Source: Nocardioides aquaticus
Lineage (GTDB): Bacteria > Actinomycetota > Actinomycetes > Propionibacteriales > Nocardioidaceae
Assembly (NCBI RefSeq): GCF_018459925.1
Contig: NZ_CP075371.1
Span: 3,534,001 to 3,598,000, forward strand
DNA: 64,000 nucleotides
Reading direction: 5' to 3'
Shown: piece after piece, positions 1 to 8,535 of the stretch
Position numbering within the stretch: position 1 is the stretch's first letter
Layout of the letters: each line of letters starts with the position of its first letter
Program-made: the position numbers and the translations under genes
Notes under the pieces: generated by a model
Told to the model about the DNA's origin: nothing
The model's database searches: none
The model's input: only the letters and a program-made list of their open reading frames with translations

Positions 1-67
1 AGCGGCGGACGGTGTCGTCGCTGACGCCGAGGTAGGCGGCGGCGTCGCGGATCCTCATGTGCGGCAT
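1..67 (-). CDS. N-terminal fragment of a small helix-turn-helix (excisionase/Mop-type) DNA-binding protein, cut by the window edge
   Basis: The first 67 bases read on the minus strand as a start codon followed by MPHMRIRDAAAYLGVSDDTV and two arginines. This is the classic MerR/excisionase-type winged-helix opening (regulatory sequence followed by 'DAAxYLGVSxxTVRR'). Proteins starting this way in actinobacteria are usually about 130 residues, with a C-terminal TOBE/Mop molybdate-binding domain, but that part lies outside the window. A second in-frame ATG sits at position 58. The fold assignment is secure from the helix pattern; the molybdate link is only inference. Confidence 0.6.
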   Translation of the reverse strand, partial: MPHMRIRDAAAYLGVSDDTVRR

Positions 68-110
68 CGCTGCGGACACTACCCCGTAGATGCGTCCTTG
101 CCCCGCGTCT

Positions 111-1259
111 TCATTCTCGTCCGCGGAACGCGAACGCGGCCAGGGCCGTGGTCAGCGGGACCGCTGCCACCAGGCCCAGCGTGGCGACCACGCTCCGGAC
201 GATCTCCTGGGCGATCACCTGGTCGGTCAGCACGCCACCGAGGGAGTCGTCGTTCGCGACGATCAGGATGAGCAGCGGCAGGGCCGAGCCGGCGTAGGCC
301 AGGACGATCGTGTTGACCACCGACGCGATGTGGGAGCGCCCGACCCGGCTGCCGGCCCGGTAGAGCTGGCCGACGCCGTACGCCGGGTTGGCCCTCGCGA
401 GCTCGGTCACGGTCGCGGACTGGGTCACGGTGACGTCGTCCAGCACCCCGAGCGAGCCGATCACGATGCCCGCGAGCAGCAGGCCCTGGGTGTTGATCCC
501 CTGGGAGGTGCCGACGGAGGCCGAGAGGTCGTCGGTGACGCCGGTCAGGTGCAGCGCCCCCACCGCGAGGGACGACAGCAGGCCGGTGAGCGTCAGGCTG
601 GCCAGGGTGCCGAGCACGGCCACGGTGGTCGAGAGACCGAACCCGTGGGTCAGGTAGAGCACCGTCAGCATGATCGCGGCGGAGCCCACGATCGCGACCA
701 GCAGCGGCGGCTCCCCGGCCAGGATGGCCGGCACGACGAAGAGCAGCAGCAGCGCGAACGTCACCCCCAGCCCCGCGAGGGCGGCCAGTCCGCGCCACCG
801 GCCGAAGGCGACCAGGGCCAGGGCGAAGGCGGCCACGAGCACGACCAGGCCGGTGCCGCGCTGCTGGTCCACGATCGAGTACGTCTCGCCGTCCGGGCCG
901 GTCCGGACCAGCACCACGTCGTCGCCCTCGGCGACCTCGGGGGCGCCGGTGCCGTTCGGCAGCGGCACCTCGAGGTCGTCGCCGTCCTCGGCACCCCCGG
1001 CCACGCGCACCGTCGCGGTGCCGCACCCGTTGACGTCGTCGGGGAGCTCCTCGACGCACTCCTCGGACTGGATCGCGGTCACCTGACCGGCGAGCTCCTC
1101 GGCACCGCCCTGCTGCTCCGGGGCCGGGACCCCCTCGGTCGGCCACAGCCAGACCATGGCGGCCAGGGTCAGGACCGCGATCGGCACGATCACCGCCAGG
1201 ACCAGCCGGCGCATCCGGCCGGTCTCCGGCGCGTCGTGCCGCGGGTGGTGCGCGTCCAT
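111..1259 (-). CDS. YibE/F family multi-pass membrane protein
   Basis: This 382-residue protein has one N-terminal membrane segment (about residues 18-40), an extracytoplasmic domain of about 90 residues with a Cys pair, and then about seven further membrane segments. The second half contains the family-typical stretch LDDVTVTQSATVTEL around residue 275, which identifies YibE/F. The biochemical role of the family is unknown; transport or envelope functions have been suggested. It diverges from cydAB, with 137 bp between the two starts and a Rex-type operator in that gap, so it may share redox control. The ATG at 1259 is preferred; MRRL at residue 16 is a possible alternative. Confidence 0.85.
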   Translation of the reverse strand: MDAHHPRHDAPETGRMRRLVLAVIVPIAVLTLAAMVWLWPTEGVPAPEQQGGAEELAGQVTAIQSEECVEELPDDVNGCGTATVRVAGGAEDGDDLEVPLPNGTGAPEVAEGDDVVLVRTGPDGETYSIVDQQRGTGLVVLVAAFALALVAFGRWRGLAALAGLGVTFALLLLFVVPAILAGEPPLLVAIVGSAAIMLTVLYLTHGFGLSTTVAVLGTLASLTLTGLLSSLAVGALHLTGVTDDLSASVGTSQGINTQGLLLAGIVIGSLGVLDDVTVTQSATVTELARANPAYGVGQLYRAGSRVGRSHIASVVNTIVLAYAGSALPLLILIVANDDSLGGVLTDQVIAQEIVRSVVATLGLVAAVPLTTALAAFAFRGRE

Positions 1260-1338
1260 CGTCGAGGCTCCTCAGCGGGTTCGGGTACGGGGTCCGCGGC
1301 TGCGGACCATCGGGCGTCGATGCTACGGCGCCGCGTCC

Positions 1339-1356
1339 TTGTGAAAACATTCACAA
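1339..1356. promoter_or_regulatory. Rex (NAD+/NADH redox repressor) operator upstream of cydAB
   Basis: The 18-bp site TTGTGAAAACATTCACAA is a perfect inverted repeat, TTGTGAA-N4-TTCACAA. This matches the known Rex operator of Gram-positive bacteria. It lies 41 bp before the cydA GTG, where Rex would block transcription at low NADH/NAD+. In Streptomyces, cydABCD is an established Rex target, so sequence and context agree. Confidence 0.85.
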
Positions 1357-1396
1357 GAATGCCGGAAGGCCCCTCCCCGGTCGTACCGTCCGAGGT

Positions 1397-2830
1397 GTGG
1401 AACCCGTGCTGACCACCCTCGCCCCCTTCCTCACGACGCTGGCTGCCGACGTCGCCGAGCCCGCCGGCCTGCTGCCCGCCCGGCAACAGATGGCCCTCTC
1501 GCTGGGCTGGCACATCGTGCTCGCCTGCTTCGGCGTCGCCCTGCCCACGATCATCGCGGTCGTCCACTGGCGCGGCGCCTTCCGGGGCGACCAGGGTGCG
1601 CTGCTGCTGGCCAAGCGGTGGGGCAAGGTATCGGCCGTCCTGTTCGCGATCGGCGCGGTCTCCGGCACGGTGCTGGGCTTCGAGATGGGGCTGCTCTGGC
1701 CCGGGCTGATGGGCACCTTCGGCGACGTGGTCGGCCTGGCGTTCGCCTTCGAGGGCCTCTCCTTCTTCGTCGAGGCGATCTTCCTCGGCATGTACCTCTA
1801 CGCCTGGGGGCGGATGGACCCCCGGCACCAGTTCTGGATGCTCGTGCCGATGGCCGTCTCGGGCATCTCCGGCACGTTCTTCATCCTCAGCGTGAACGCC
1901 TGGATGAACGCACCCGTCGGCTTCGACATCGTCGACGGCGAGGTCGTCAACATCGACCCGTGGGCGGTCTTCACCAACGACCAGGTGTGGATGCAGTTCC
2001 TGCACATGTGGCTGGCGGCCTTCATGGTCGCCGGGTTCGCCGTGGCCGCGGTGTACGCCGCCGGGATGCTCAAGGGCCGCCGCGACCGCCACCACCGGCT
2101 CGGGTTCATGGTCCCCTTCGCCTTCGCCACCGTCGCCGCCCTGATGCAGCCCTTCGTCGGGCACCTGCTCGGCCTGCGGGTCGCCGAGACGCAGCCGGCC
2201 AAGCTCGCCGCCTTCGAGCTGGCGCTGGAGACCGAGAGCCCCTCACCGCTGCGTCTCGGTGGCATCGTCGTGGACGGGGAGGTCGTCGGGTCGATCGACA
2301 TACCGGTGCTCGGCTCGGTGATCGCCCGCAACTCCTTCACCGAGCCGGTGCAGGGCCTGGACACCATCCCGGTCGAGGACCAGCCGCCGGTGAACGTGGT
2401 GCACCTCGCCTTCCAGACGATGATCGGGATCGGCAGCCTCTTCGTGCTGGTCGTGCTCGCCTACTGGGGTGCCCGCTGGCGCGGCCGCGACCTGCTGGAG
2501 AACCGGTGGTTCCTGCGAGCGGTCGTGGCCTGCGCACCGCTGTCCGTCGTCGCGCTGCAGGCCGGGTGGATCGCCACCGAGGTCGGACGCCAGCCCTGGG
2601 TCGTCTACGGGGTGATGCGGACGAACGAGGCCGCGGGCGACAACCCCGGGCTGTGGTGGCTGCTGGGTGCGACCACCGTGGTCTACACCGGACTGACCAT
2701 CGGTGCGGTCCTGGTGCTCCGCTCGATGGCGCGCCGGTGGCGCGACGGCGAGGAGGACCTGCCCAGCCCGTACGGCCCCGAGCCCGGTGACGCCGAGGTC
2801 GAGCCGGCCGGTACGGGGGCCGCCCGATGA
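1397..2830 (+). CDS. cydA: cytochrome bd ubiquinol oxidase subunit I
   Basis: Subunit I of the cytochrome bd terminal oxidase oxidises quinol and carries hemes b558, b595 and d in the cytoplasmic membrane. The 477-residue protein has the expected nine or so membrane segments. Haem-ligand positions are visible: the His of GWHIVLACFG (about residue 38), the His of QFLHMWLAAF (about residue 201), and the conserved GRQPW motif near residue 398. The quinol loop is short, as in the CIO/short-Q-loop class. Start is GTG 1397, 41 bp after the Rex operator. The stop overlaps cydB by 4 bp. No cydDC follows in the window, which is unusual for an actinobacterium. Confidence 0.96.
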   Translation: MEPVLTTLAPFLTTLAADVAEPAGLLPARQQMALSLGWHIVLACFGVALPTIIAVVHWRGAFRGDQGALLLAKRWGKVSAVLFAIGAVSGTVLGFEMGLLWPGLMGTFGDVVGLAFAFEGLSFFVEAIFLGMYLYAWGRMDPRHQFWMLVPMAVSGISGTFFILSVNAWMNAPVGFDIVDGEVVNIDPWAVFTNDQVWMQFLHMWLAAFMVAGFAVAAVYAAGMLKGRRDRHHRLGFMVPFAFATVAALMQPFVGHLLGLRVAETQPAKLAAFELALETESPSPLRLGGIVVDGEVVGSIDIPVLGSVIARNSFTEPVQGLDTIPVEDQPPVNVVHLAFQTMIGIGSLFVLVVLAYWGARWRGRDLLENRWFLRAVVACAPLSVVALQAGWIATEVGRQPWVVYGVMRTNEAAGDNPGLWWLLGATTVVYTGLTIGAVLVLRSMARRWRDGEEDLPSPYGPEPGDAEVEPAGTGAAR

Positions 2831-3834
2831 GCCTCGAGCTCGTGGTCGCGGCGGTGATGTTCACCGGCGTGCTGGCCTACGCCGTGCTCGGCGGCGCCGA
2901 CTTCGGCTCCGGGTTCTTCGACCTCACCGCCGGCGGCGACCGGGAGGGGGCGGCGTTGCGCACCCGGATCGACCACAGCATCGGGCCGGTCTGGGAGGCC
3001 AACCACGTGTGGCTGATCTTCGTGCTGGTGACCTGGTGGTCGGCCTTCCCCAGGGCCTTCGCCGCCGCGATGGACACCCTGATCCTGCCGCTGCTGCTGG
3101 CCCTGCTCGGCATCGTGCTCCGCGGCTCGGCGTTCGCCTTCCGCAAGTACGCCGCCACGCTCGGCCAGGCGCGCTTCTTCGGTGTCGTCTTCGCCGGGTC
3201 GTCGCTGGTCACCCCGTTCTTCCTCGGCGCCACCGCGGGGGCGATCGCGTCCGGGCGGGTGCCGCTCGACGGCCGGGACGGCGTGTGGTCGTCGTGGCTG
3301 ACGCCCACCTCGGTCATCGGTGGGCTCGTCGCGGTCGGGACGTGCATCTTCCTGGCCGGCTGCTTCCTGGTCGCCGACGCCCGTCGAGGGGGTGAGGACG
3401 AGCTCGCGGAGACGCTGCGCCGACGCACGCTCGTCGTCGGCCTGGTCACCGGGCTGGTCGTGTTCGCCGGGCTGCTGCCGCTGAGGGCGGACGCCCCCAC
3501 GCTGTGGGACGGCCTCACCGGCCGGGCGCTGCCGCTGGTGCTGGTCGCCTTCGTGGCCGGACTGGCCACCCTCGGGCTGCTGCTGGTGCGGCGCTACGCC
3601 CTGGCCCGCCTGACCGCCGTGGTCGCCGTGGCCTCCGTGGTCAGCGGCTGGGGCGTCGGCCAGCTGCCGTGGCTGCTGGTCGACGAGGTCACGGTCGCCG
3701 ACGCCGCCGGCGCGACGGCCACCCTGCAGGGCCTGCTGGTCGCCTTCGGCCTCGCCGCCGTCCTGGTGCTGCCCCCGCTGGTCTACCTGCTCCGGCTGAC
3801 CCAGACCGAGCAGTGGTCGCGCCCCTCCCACTGA
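2827..3834 (+). CDS. cydB: cytochrome bd ubiquinol oxidase subunit II
   Basis: Subunit II of cytochrome bd is a 335-residue, eight-to-nine-helix membrane protein without haem that stabilises CydA. The N-terminus contains the conserved YAVLGGADFGSGFFDL segment, followed by the family-typical GPVWEANHVWLIF around residue 57. The ATG overlaps the cydA stop (ATGA), so the two are translationally coupled and share the Rex-controlled promoter. The length is normal and no internal damage is seen. Confidence 0.95.
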   Translation: MSLELVVAAVMFTGVLAYAVLGGADFGSGFFDLTAGGDREGAALRTRIDHSIGPVWEANHVWLIFVLVTWWSAFPRAFAAAMDTLILPLLLALLGIVLRGSAFAFRKYAATLGQARFFGVVFAGSSLVTPFFLGATAGAIASGRVPLDGRDGVWSSWLTPTSVIGGLVAVGTCIFLAGCFLVADARRGGEDELAETLRRRTLVVGLVTGLVVFAGLLPLRADAPTLWDGLTGRALPLVLVAFVAGLATLGLLLVRRYALARLTAVVAVASVVSGWGVGQLPWLLVDEVTVADAAGATATLQGLLVAFGLAAVLVLPPLVYLLRLTQTEQWSRPSH

Positions 3835-3915
3835 ACCCGTCGACCCGTCCGCGCGGCCCGGGCGTCCCCGGGCGGGCGGATAGCATCGGGCCCCGCCCAC
3901 CCCGGAGGAGCCGCC

Positions 3916-4509
3916 GTGTCCCTGCCCGACGCCGTCAGGAGCGTGCTGCGCCAGTACGCCGGGTTCTCCGGCCGCGCGCCCCGCTCCGAGTTCTGGTGGT
4001 GGTTCCTCGTCACCCTCGTCCTCGGTCTGCTCGCCGGGACCGTCGACCTCGCCGTGGCCGCCGTGGTCGGCGTCTCGCCGTTCAACCTGCTGCTCGTCCT
4101 GGCGCTGTTCCTGCCGACCCTGGCCGTGACCGTGCGACGCCTGCACGACAGCGGGCTCAGCGGGTGGTGGGTGCTGCTGTTCTACGGCCTCGGGCTGGCC
4201 TCGGCCGTCGTGTCGGTCGTCGCCGTGGTGACCCTGGTCGTCGGCGCGGTGCAGGGCTCCGACCTGGCCCCGGACGGCTCGGACGGCGGGGCGGCGCTGA
4301 CCGTCGGGCTGGTCCTGCTGGGCGTGGCCGCGGTGGCCGGTCTCGCCTCGGCGCTCACCTGGCTGGTGATGATGCTGCGGTCCTCGACGCCGGGCGTGAA
4401 CCGGTACGGCCCCCCGCACGGTGCGCCGGTGCCGGCTCCGTGGGCCCCGCCGCAGGTCCCGCCGTACGGGATGGACGACACCCAGCCGTTCGGCCGGCCG
4501 TACGCGTGA
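3916..4509 (+). CDS. DUF805 domain membrane protein
   Basis: A 197-residue membrane protein. Residues 1-30 contain the DUF805 signature (short amphipathic start, then FSGRAPRSEFWWWFL). About four membrane segments and a second family motif, VRRLHDSGLSGWW near residue 75, follow. The C-terminal 30 residues are Pro/Gly/Tyr-rich and probably cytoplasmic. DUF805 proteins have no established biochemical function. Start is GTG 3916, with GGAGGAG placed about 6 bp upstream. Its stop overlaps the following TetR gene by 4 bp (GTGA), so it may be co-transcribed with the regulator. Confidence 0.88.
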   Translation: MSLPDAVRSVLRQYAGFSGRAPRSEFWWWFLVTLVLGLLAGTVDLAVAAVVGVSPFNLLLVLALFLPTLAVTVRRLHDSGLSGWWVLLFYGLGLASAVVSVVAVVTLVVGAVQGSDLAPDGSDGGAALTVGLVLLGVAAVAGLASALTWLVMMLRSSTPGVNRYGPPHGAPVPAPWAPPQVPPYGMDDTQPFGRPYA

Positions 4510-5123
4510 GCGCGGGGCAGCCGCCCGCACGACGTGGTCGGCCGGGCTACGACCAGGAGACCGTCCTGCGGCGTGCGGTCGAGCTGTTCAACCGCCAGGG
4601 CTACGACGCGACCAGCATCGGCGACCTCGCCCGCGAGCTCGGGCTGAGCAAGTCGGCGATCTACCACCACGTCGACAGCAAGGAGCAGCTGCTCTCCGCG
4701 GCGCTCGACGAGGCGCTGGACGCGCTGACCTCGGCGGTCGACGCGGCCCTCGACCGGAGCAGCGGGGCGACGGCCGACGCGCGCCTCCAGCAGGTCGTGC
4801 AGCGCTCGGTACGGATCCTGGTCGAGCACCGGCCGGCGGTGACGCTGCTGCTGCGGGTGCACGGCAACAGCGAGGTCGAGGTCGCTGCGCTGCGCCGCCG
4901 ACGGCGGCTCGACGAGCGGCTCGCGGGCCTGGTCGCCGAGGCGGCGGCCGAGGGCGCGGTGCGCTCCGACGTCGCGCCGGAGCTGATCAGCCGGCTGCTG
5001 TTCGGCCTCGTCAACTCCCTGGTCGAGTGGTACCGGCCCGAGGGGCCGGTGGACGTGGACACCCTGGCGAGGTCGATCGCCGTGCTGGCCTTCGACGGGC
5101 TGCGCGTCCCGCCGAGCGGCTAG
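4506..5123 (+). CDS. TetR/AcrR family regulator, probable PaaR of phenylacetate catabolism
   Basis: A 205-residue TetR-family repressor. The N-terminal HTH is clear (residues about 17-62, including DLARELGLSKSAIYHHVDSK), followed by a helical ligand domain. It lies tail-to-tail with the paa operon, overlapping paaI by 4 bp. A TetR regulator beside paa genes in actinobacteria is usually PaaR, which binds phenylacetyl-CoA and releases GACCG/CGGTC-type operators. Identical operators are found here before paaA and paaK, which supports that role by inference. Start is GTG 4506 overlapping the DUF805 stop; the open frame extends far upstream but that part is shadow sequence. Confidence 0.82.
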   Translation: MSAGQPPARRGRPGYDQETVLRRAVELFNRQGYDATSIGDLARELGLSKSAIYHHVDSKEQLLSAALDEALDALTSAVDAALDRSSGATADARLQQVVQRSVRILVEHRPAVTLLLRVHGNSEVEVAALRRRRRLDERLAGLVAEAAAEGAVRSDVAPELISRLLFGLVNSLVEWYRPEGPVDVDTLARSIAVLAFDGLRVPPSG

Positions 5124-5617
5124 CCCGGGCCGGGGAGGGCGGGCTCGGGGAGGGCGGGCTCGAGGAGGGCGGGGTTGCGCCGCCCGGTGCTGCGGCTGCG
5201 GCCCCGGAACTCCGCGATCGCCACCCCGTCGGTGGCGCGGGCGACGGTGACGTCGAAGATCCCGGACCTCCCGCGGAGCGCGACCTCGCGCGCGGTCGCG
5301 ACCAGCTCGTCGCCGAGCCGTCCGGGCTCGAGGAACGAGACGTCGAACCCGGCCGCGACCGTCACGGTGCCGCGGGAGTTGCAGGCCACGGCGAAGGCGC
5401 TGTCGGCCAGGGTGGCCAGCAGGCCGCCGTGGCAGGTCCCCCACCCGTTGACCATGTCGTCGCGCACCGTCATCGTCACGCTCGCGGTGCCCGGCCCGAC
5501 CGCGGCGACCTCCATGCCGAGCATCCGGCTGGCGGCGTCGCCGGCCCACATCGCCGCGGTGCTGGACCGTGCGACCTCGTGCTCCGTGCCGGTCCCGGGC
5601 GGCGGGCCGTCAGGCAT
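5120..5617 (-). CDS. paaI: PaaI hotdog-fold acyl-CoA thioesterase
   Basis: A 165-residue hotdog thioesterase. It hydrolyses dead-end hydroxyphenylacetyl-CoA or ring-epoxide CoA products that would trap CoA. The signature MVNGWGTCHGGLLATLADSAFA (the first 20 residues are diagnostic of the PaaI subgroup, around residues 55-75) is visible. It overlaps the end of paaE by 8 bp and is the last gene of the paa operon. The C-terminus carries a low-complexity tail of about three repeats of PALxE, encoded by a 15-bp tandem triplicate at 5131-5175. The tail is not part of the fold and may be dispensable. Confidence 0.9.
   Translation of the reverse strand: MPDGPPPGTGTEHEVARSSTAAMWAGDAASRMLGMEVAAVGPGTASVTMTVRDDMVNGWGTCHGGLLATLADSAFAVACNSRGTVTVAAGFDVSFLEPGRLGDELVATAREVALRGRSGIFDVTVARATDGVAIAEFRGRSRSTGRRNPALLEPALPEPALPGPG
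5131..5175. repeat. 15-bp tandem repeat, three copies, inside the 3' end of paaI
   Basis: Three adjacent 15-bp units (cggggagggcgggct and close variants) occupy 5131-5175. They are in frame with paaI and encode its repeated Pro-Ala-Leu-x-Glu tail. This looks like recent replication slippage. Confidence 0.8.
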
Positions 5618-6719
5618 CGAAGTCGACCGTGACCGTGTCGCCGACCGGGAAGCTCTGGCAGGTCAGGACGTAGCCGCGGGCGACCTCGTCGTCGTCGAGG
5701 GCGTAGTTGCGGCGCATGTCGACCTCGCCGGTCGGGACGTGCGCCCGGCAGGTGCCGCAGACCCCGCCCTTGCAGGCGAAGGGCAGGTCGTGGCGGGTCG
5801 CGGCGGCGCCGTCGAGGACGCTCTGCCCCCGGGGCATCGCGGCGGTGGTGGTCCGCCCGTCCAGGACGATCGTGACCTCGCTGGTCTCGCCCTCGACGAC
5901 GGCCTCCTGGCGGACGACCTCCGGCGGCGGCTCGTCGACGTAGAACAGCTCGAAGTGGACCTTGTCCGGCGACACCCCCAGCTCGCCGAGCACCTCGCGG
6001 GCGTCGGAGATCAGGCCGAAGGGTCCGCAGAGCCAGACGTGGTCGACGGAGCCGAGCGGCACGAGCGCGCCGAGCAGGCGACGCAGGCGGTCGGCGTCGA
6101 GGCGCCCGGAGAAGAGGTCGACGTCGCGCGGCTCGCGGGAGAGCACGTGGATCAGGTCGAGGTGCGGGCCGTGGACGTCCTTGAGGTCGGCGAGCTCCTC
6201 GGCGAACATCACCGTGCTGGTGCGGCGGTTGCCGTAGACCAGGGTCACCCGGGAGTCCGGGTCGGTGAGCACCGTGCTCGCGATCGAGAGCATCGGGGTG
6301 ATCCCGGACCCCGCGGCGATGCAGAGGTGGCGGGTCCGGCTGGTCGGCTCGGCCCGGAAGCTGCCGGTCGGGGTCTGCACCTCCACCACGTCGCCCACGG
6401 CGACGTCGTGCACCAGCCAGGAGGAGAAGAGGCCGCCCGGGATCTCGCGCACCCCGACCCGCGGCGGCGAGCCGGCGGGCGCGCAGATCGAGTACGAGCG
6501 CCGGTGCTCCTGCCCGTCGACGTGGCGGCGCAGGGTGAGCGCCTGACCGGCCCGGAAGTCGTAGGCGTCGGCGAGCTCGTCGGGGACCGCGAAGGTGATC
6601 GCGGCGGAGTCGTCGGTCAGCCGCTCGACGGCGGACACGGTCAGCTCGTGGAAGGTGGCCCGGGCGGCACGGGCGGCACGGGCGGCTTGCGCGGGCCGGT
6701 CGGGCTGGACGGCGGTCAT
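5610..6719 (-). CDS. paaE: 1,2-phenylacetyl-CoA epoxidase, reductase subunit PaaE
   Basis: The 369-residue NADPH-dependent electron-transfer subunit of the PaaABCE ring epoxidase. It has an N-terminal FAD/ferredoxin-reductase module with RRSYSICAP (FAD site), GSGITPMLS and CGPFGLI (nucleotide site). The C-terminal plant-type 2Fe-2S domain has its cysteines in CKGGVCGTC and a later LTCQS. ATG 6719 follows paaD by 2 bp and is preferred over longer upstream frames. Residues 9-20 include an Ala-Arg run encoded by a 9-bp tandem triplicate. The family is well characterised and the assignment is firm. Confidence 0.95.
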   Translation of the reverse strand: MTAVQPDRPAQAARAARAARATFHELTVSAVERLTDDSAAITFAVPDELADAYDFRAGQALTLRRHVDGQEHRRSYSICAPAGSPPRVGVREIPGGLFSSWLVHDVAVGDVVEVQTPTGSFRAEPTSRTRHLCIAAGSGITPMLSIASTVLTDPDSRVTLVYGNRRTSTVMFAEELADLKDVHGPHLDLIHVLSREPRDVDLFSGRLDADRLRRLLGALVPLGSVDHVWLCGPFGLISDAREVLGELGVSPDKVHFELFYVDEPPPEVVRQEAVVEGETSEVTIVLDGRTTTAAMPRGQSVLDGAAATRHDLPFACKGGVCGTCRAHVPTGEVDMRRNYALDDDEVARGYVLTCQSFPVGDTVTVDFDA

Positions 6720-6721
6720 CC

Positions 6722-7234
6722 TCAGATCTCCTTCACGTGCTCGAACGGCTCGAGGCAGTCCTCGCATCGGTACATCGCCTTGCAGGCGGTCGGGCCGAAC
6801 TCCGAGGTCAGGGCGGTGGCGGGCGAGCCGCACCGCGGGCAGAGCAGCTCGCGACGGGTCGGCAGCAGGTTCAGCGGCACCGGCCCCCCGTGGGCCGGGG
6901 CCGGCCCGGGGGCCGACAGGCCGTGGTCGCGCAGGGCCTGACGGCCGCGCTCGCTGATCCAGTCGCTGGACCAGGCCGGCGTCAGGGCGACCCGGACCCG
7001 GACGTCCTTGAAGCCGTGGTCGCGCAGCCGGTGCACGAGGTCGTCGCGCATCGTGGCCATCGCCGGGCAGCCGGAGTAGGTCGGGGTGATCGTCACCGTG
7101 ACGACGCCGTCGGAGGCCACCACGTCGCGGAGCACGCCGAGGTCGGCCAGGGTGAGCATCGGCATCTCGGGGTCGGTGACCTCGGCCGCGACCCGCCGCG
7201 CCCGCTCGGCGGACAGCGACACGGTGGCGGTCAC
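6722..7234 (-). CDS. paaD: phenylacetate-CoA oxygenase assembly factor PaaD (PaaJ)
   Basis: A 170-residue MIP18/DUF59-family protein thought to assist metal-centre assembly of the PaaABCE epoxidase. The N-terminal half has the DPEMPMLTLADLG signature and a conserved YSGCPAM around residue 55. The C-terminal 45 residues carry a four-cysteine zinc-ribbon-like motif, CPRCGS followed by CEDC, as in other PaaD proteins. The start is GTG 7234, forming a GTGA overlap with the paaC stop, which fixes the start despite a longer open frame. Confidence 0.93.
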   Translation of the reverse strand: MTATVSLSAERARRVAAEVTDPEMPMLTLADLGVLRDVVASDGVVTVTITPTYSGCPAMATMRDDLVHRLRDHGFKDVRVRVALTPAWSSDWISERGRQALRDHGLSAPGPAPAHGGPVPLNLLPTRRELLCPRCGSPATALTSEFGPTACKAMYRCEDCLEPFEHVKEI

Positions 7235-8145
7235 CAGCGGCCCAGCGGGTGCGCCCGGGCCACGACCTGCATCTCGGCGAGCATCCGACCGAGCGCCTCG
7301 GTGTGCCGGCCGTCGCGCCCGGCGCCGCGTCCCAGCGGACCGGTCGGCCGCACGTCGGGCCGCTCGACCCCGCTCACCGACAGCACCTGCTCGAGCAGCA
7401 CGTCGACCTCGTCGACCACCATCGCCGGGTCGACGCCGAAGCCCTGCCCGGCGGCGGCCGCCTCGACGGGGTGGGTGTCGAACAGCTCGGCGCGCAGCGG
7501 CCACACCAGGGCCAGCCCGGCCAGCAGCCGGCGGCGGGACTCCTCGGTGCCCTGCGCGAGGGTCAGGAACCAGCGGGCGGCGTAGTCGCGGTGGTAGGCG
7601 ACCTCCTTGACGCCCTTCGCGGCGATCGCGGCCAGCACGGTGTCGTCGCTGGACCTCAACCGCTCCAGCAGCGCCAGGCGGTAGGTCGCGAAGACCAGCA
7701 GCCGGGCCACCGTCACGCCGAAGTCGGCGTCCTCGGGCTCGACGAGGCGGACGTTGCGGAACCCGGCGTCGTCGCGGAAGAACGCCAGCGCGTCCTCGGG
7801 CGGCACCGGGGAGCCCTCCGGCAGGACCGGCACGACCGAGGGGTCGGCCGCCGCGGCCCGCGCCAGCAGCAGCCGCGCCTGGCCCAGCAGGTCCAGGGCG
7901 ATGTTGGCCAGCGCGATGTCGTCCTCGAGGTCGGGGGCGTTGCTGGTCCACTGGGACAGCCGGTGGGAGTAGACGAGCGCGTCGTCGCCGAGCATGAGGC
8001 AGTAGGTGGCCAGCGCGGCGGGGTCGACGCCGTCGGCGATCGTGGTGTCCACCCCGGCGAGGGGGTCCTCGAAGTCGGTCCCGAAGGCCCACTGCGAGTC
8101 GTCGCCGCCGAGGAGTCCGTCGTAGGCGCTGTCGTGGTCTGTCAT
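7231..8145 (-). CDS. paaC: 1,2-phenylacetyl-CoA epoxidase structural subunit PaaC
   Basis: A 304-residue ferritin-like helical subunit that forms the heterodimer with PaaA and is catalytically inactive itself. Family-typical segments are present: MLGDDALVYSHRLSQW near residue 50, DIALANIALDLLGQAR near residue 75 and EVAYHRDYAARWFL near residue 180. It is slightly longer than the Escherichia coli homologue (about 250 residues), with additional N-terminal residues. It sits between paaB and paaD with very short spacing. Confidence 0.94.
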   Translation of the reverse strand: MTDHDSAYDGLLGGDDSQWAFGTDFEDPLAGVDTTIADGVDPAALATYCLMLGDDALVYSHRLSQWTSNAPDLEDDIALANIALDLLGQARLLLARAAAADPSVVPVLPEGSPVPPEDALAFFRDDAGFRNVRLVEPEDADFGVTVARLLVFATYRLALLERLRSSDDTVLAAIAAKGVKEVAYHRDYAARWFLTLAQGTEESRRRLLAGLALVWPLRAELFDTHPVEAAAAGQGFGVDPAMVVDEVDVLLEQVLSVSGVERPDVRPTGPLGRGAGRDGRHTEALGRMLAEMQVVARAHPLGRW

Positions 8146-8154
8146 GGCCCTGCC

Positions 8155-8535
8155 CTACATGTGGGGGACGTCGTCGGGGATGTCGTAGAAGGTGGGGTGG
8201 CGGTAGACCTTGTCACCGGCGGGGGCGAACAGCGGGTCCTTCTCGTCGGGGCTGCTGGCGGTGACGGCCGAGGAACGGACCACCCAGATGCTGACGCCCT
8301 CGTTGCGCCGGGTGTAGACGTCCCGGGCGTGGCGCACCGCCATCTGGTCGTCGGCGGCGTGCAGCGAGCCGACGTGGACGTGGTTCAGGCCGCGCTTGCC
8401 GCGGACGAACACCTCGTAGAGCGGCCACTCCCCCTGCGGCACCTCGCCGACCGCGGTCGGCACCCCCTCCAGCGGTACGGCGCCGTGGCCGCCGCCGGCG
8501 TTGAAGTCCTGCGCCTGCGGGGTCTCGTCGCTCAC
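8155..8535 (-). CDS. paaB: 1,2-phenylacetyl-CoA epoxidase subunit PaaB
   Basis: The 126-residue small bridging subunit of the PaaABC(E) complex. The conserved core begins at about residue 35 with [20 protein letters not shown] and contains the family-typical [20 protein letters not shown]. The typical length is about 95 residues, so this one has a 30-residue N-terminal extension. The start GTG 8535 overlaps the paaA stop by 3 bp, and translation coupling supports this choice. Confidence 0.93.
   Translation of the reverse strand: MSDETPQAQDFNAGGGHGAVPLEGVPTAVGEVPQGEWPLYEVFVRGKRGLNHVHVGSLHAADDQMAVRHARDVYTRRNEGVSIWVVRSSAVTASSPDEKDPLFAPAGDKVYRHPTFYDIPDDVPHM

Noticed and set aside
79..1412. Long plus- and minus-strand open frames over the YibE/F gene
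   Set aside because: They are Arg/Gly/Pro-rich shadow frames without start signals; only the minus-strand 111-1259 frame has membrane segments and a family match.
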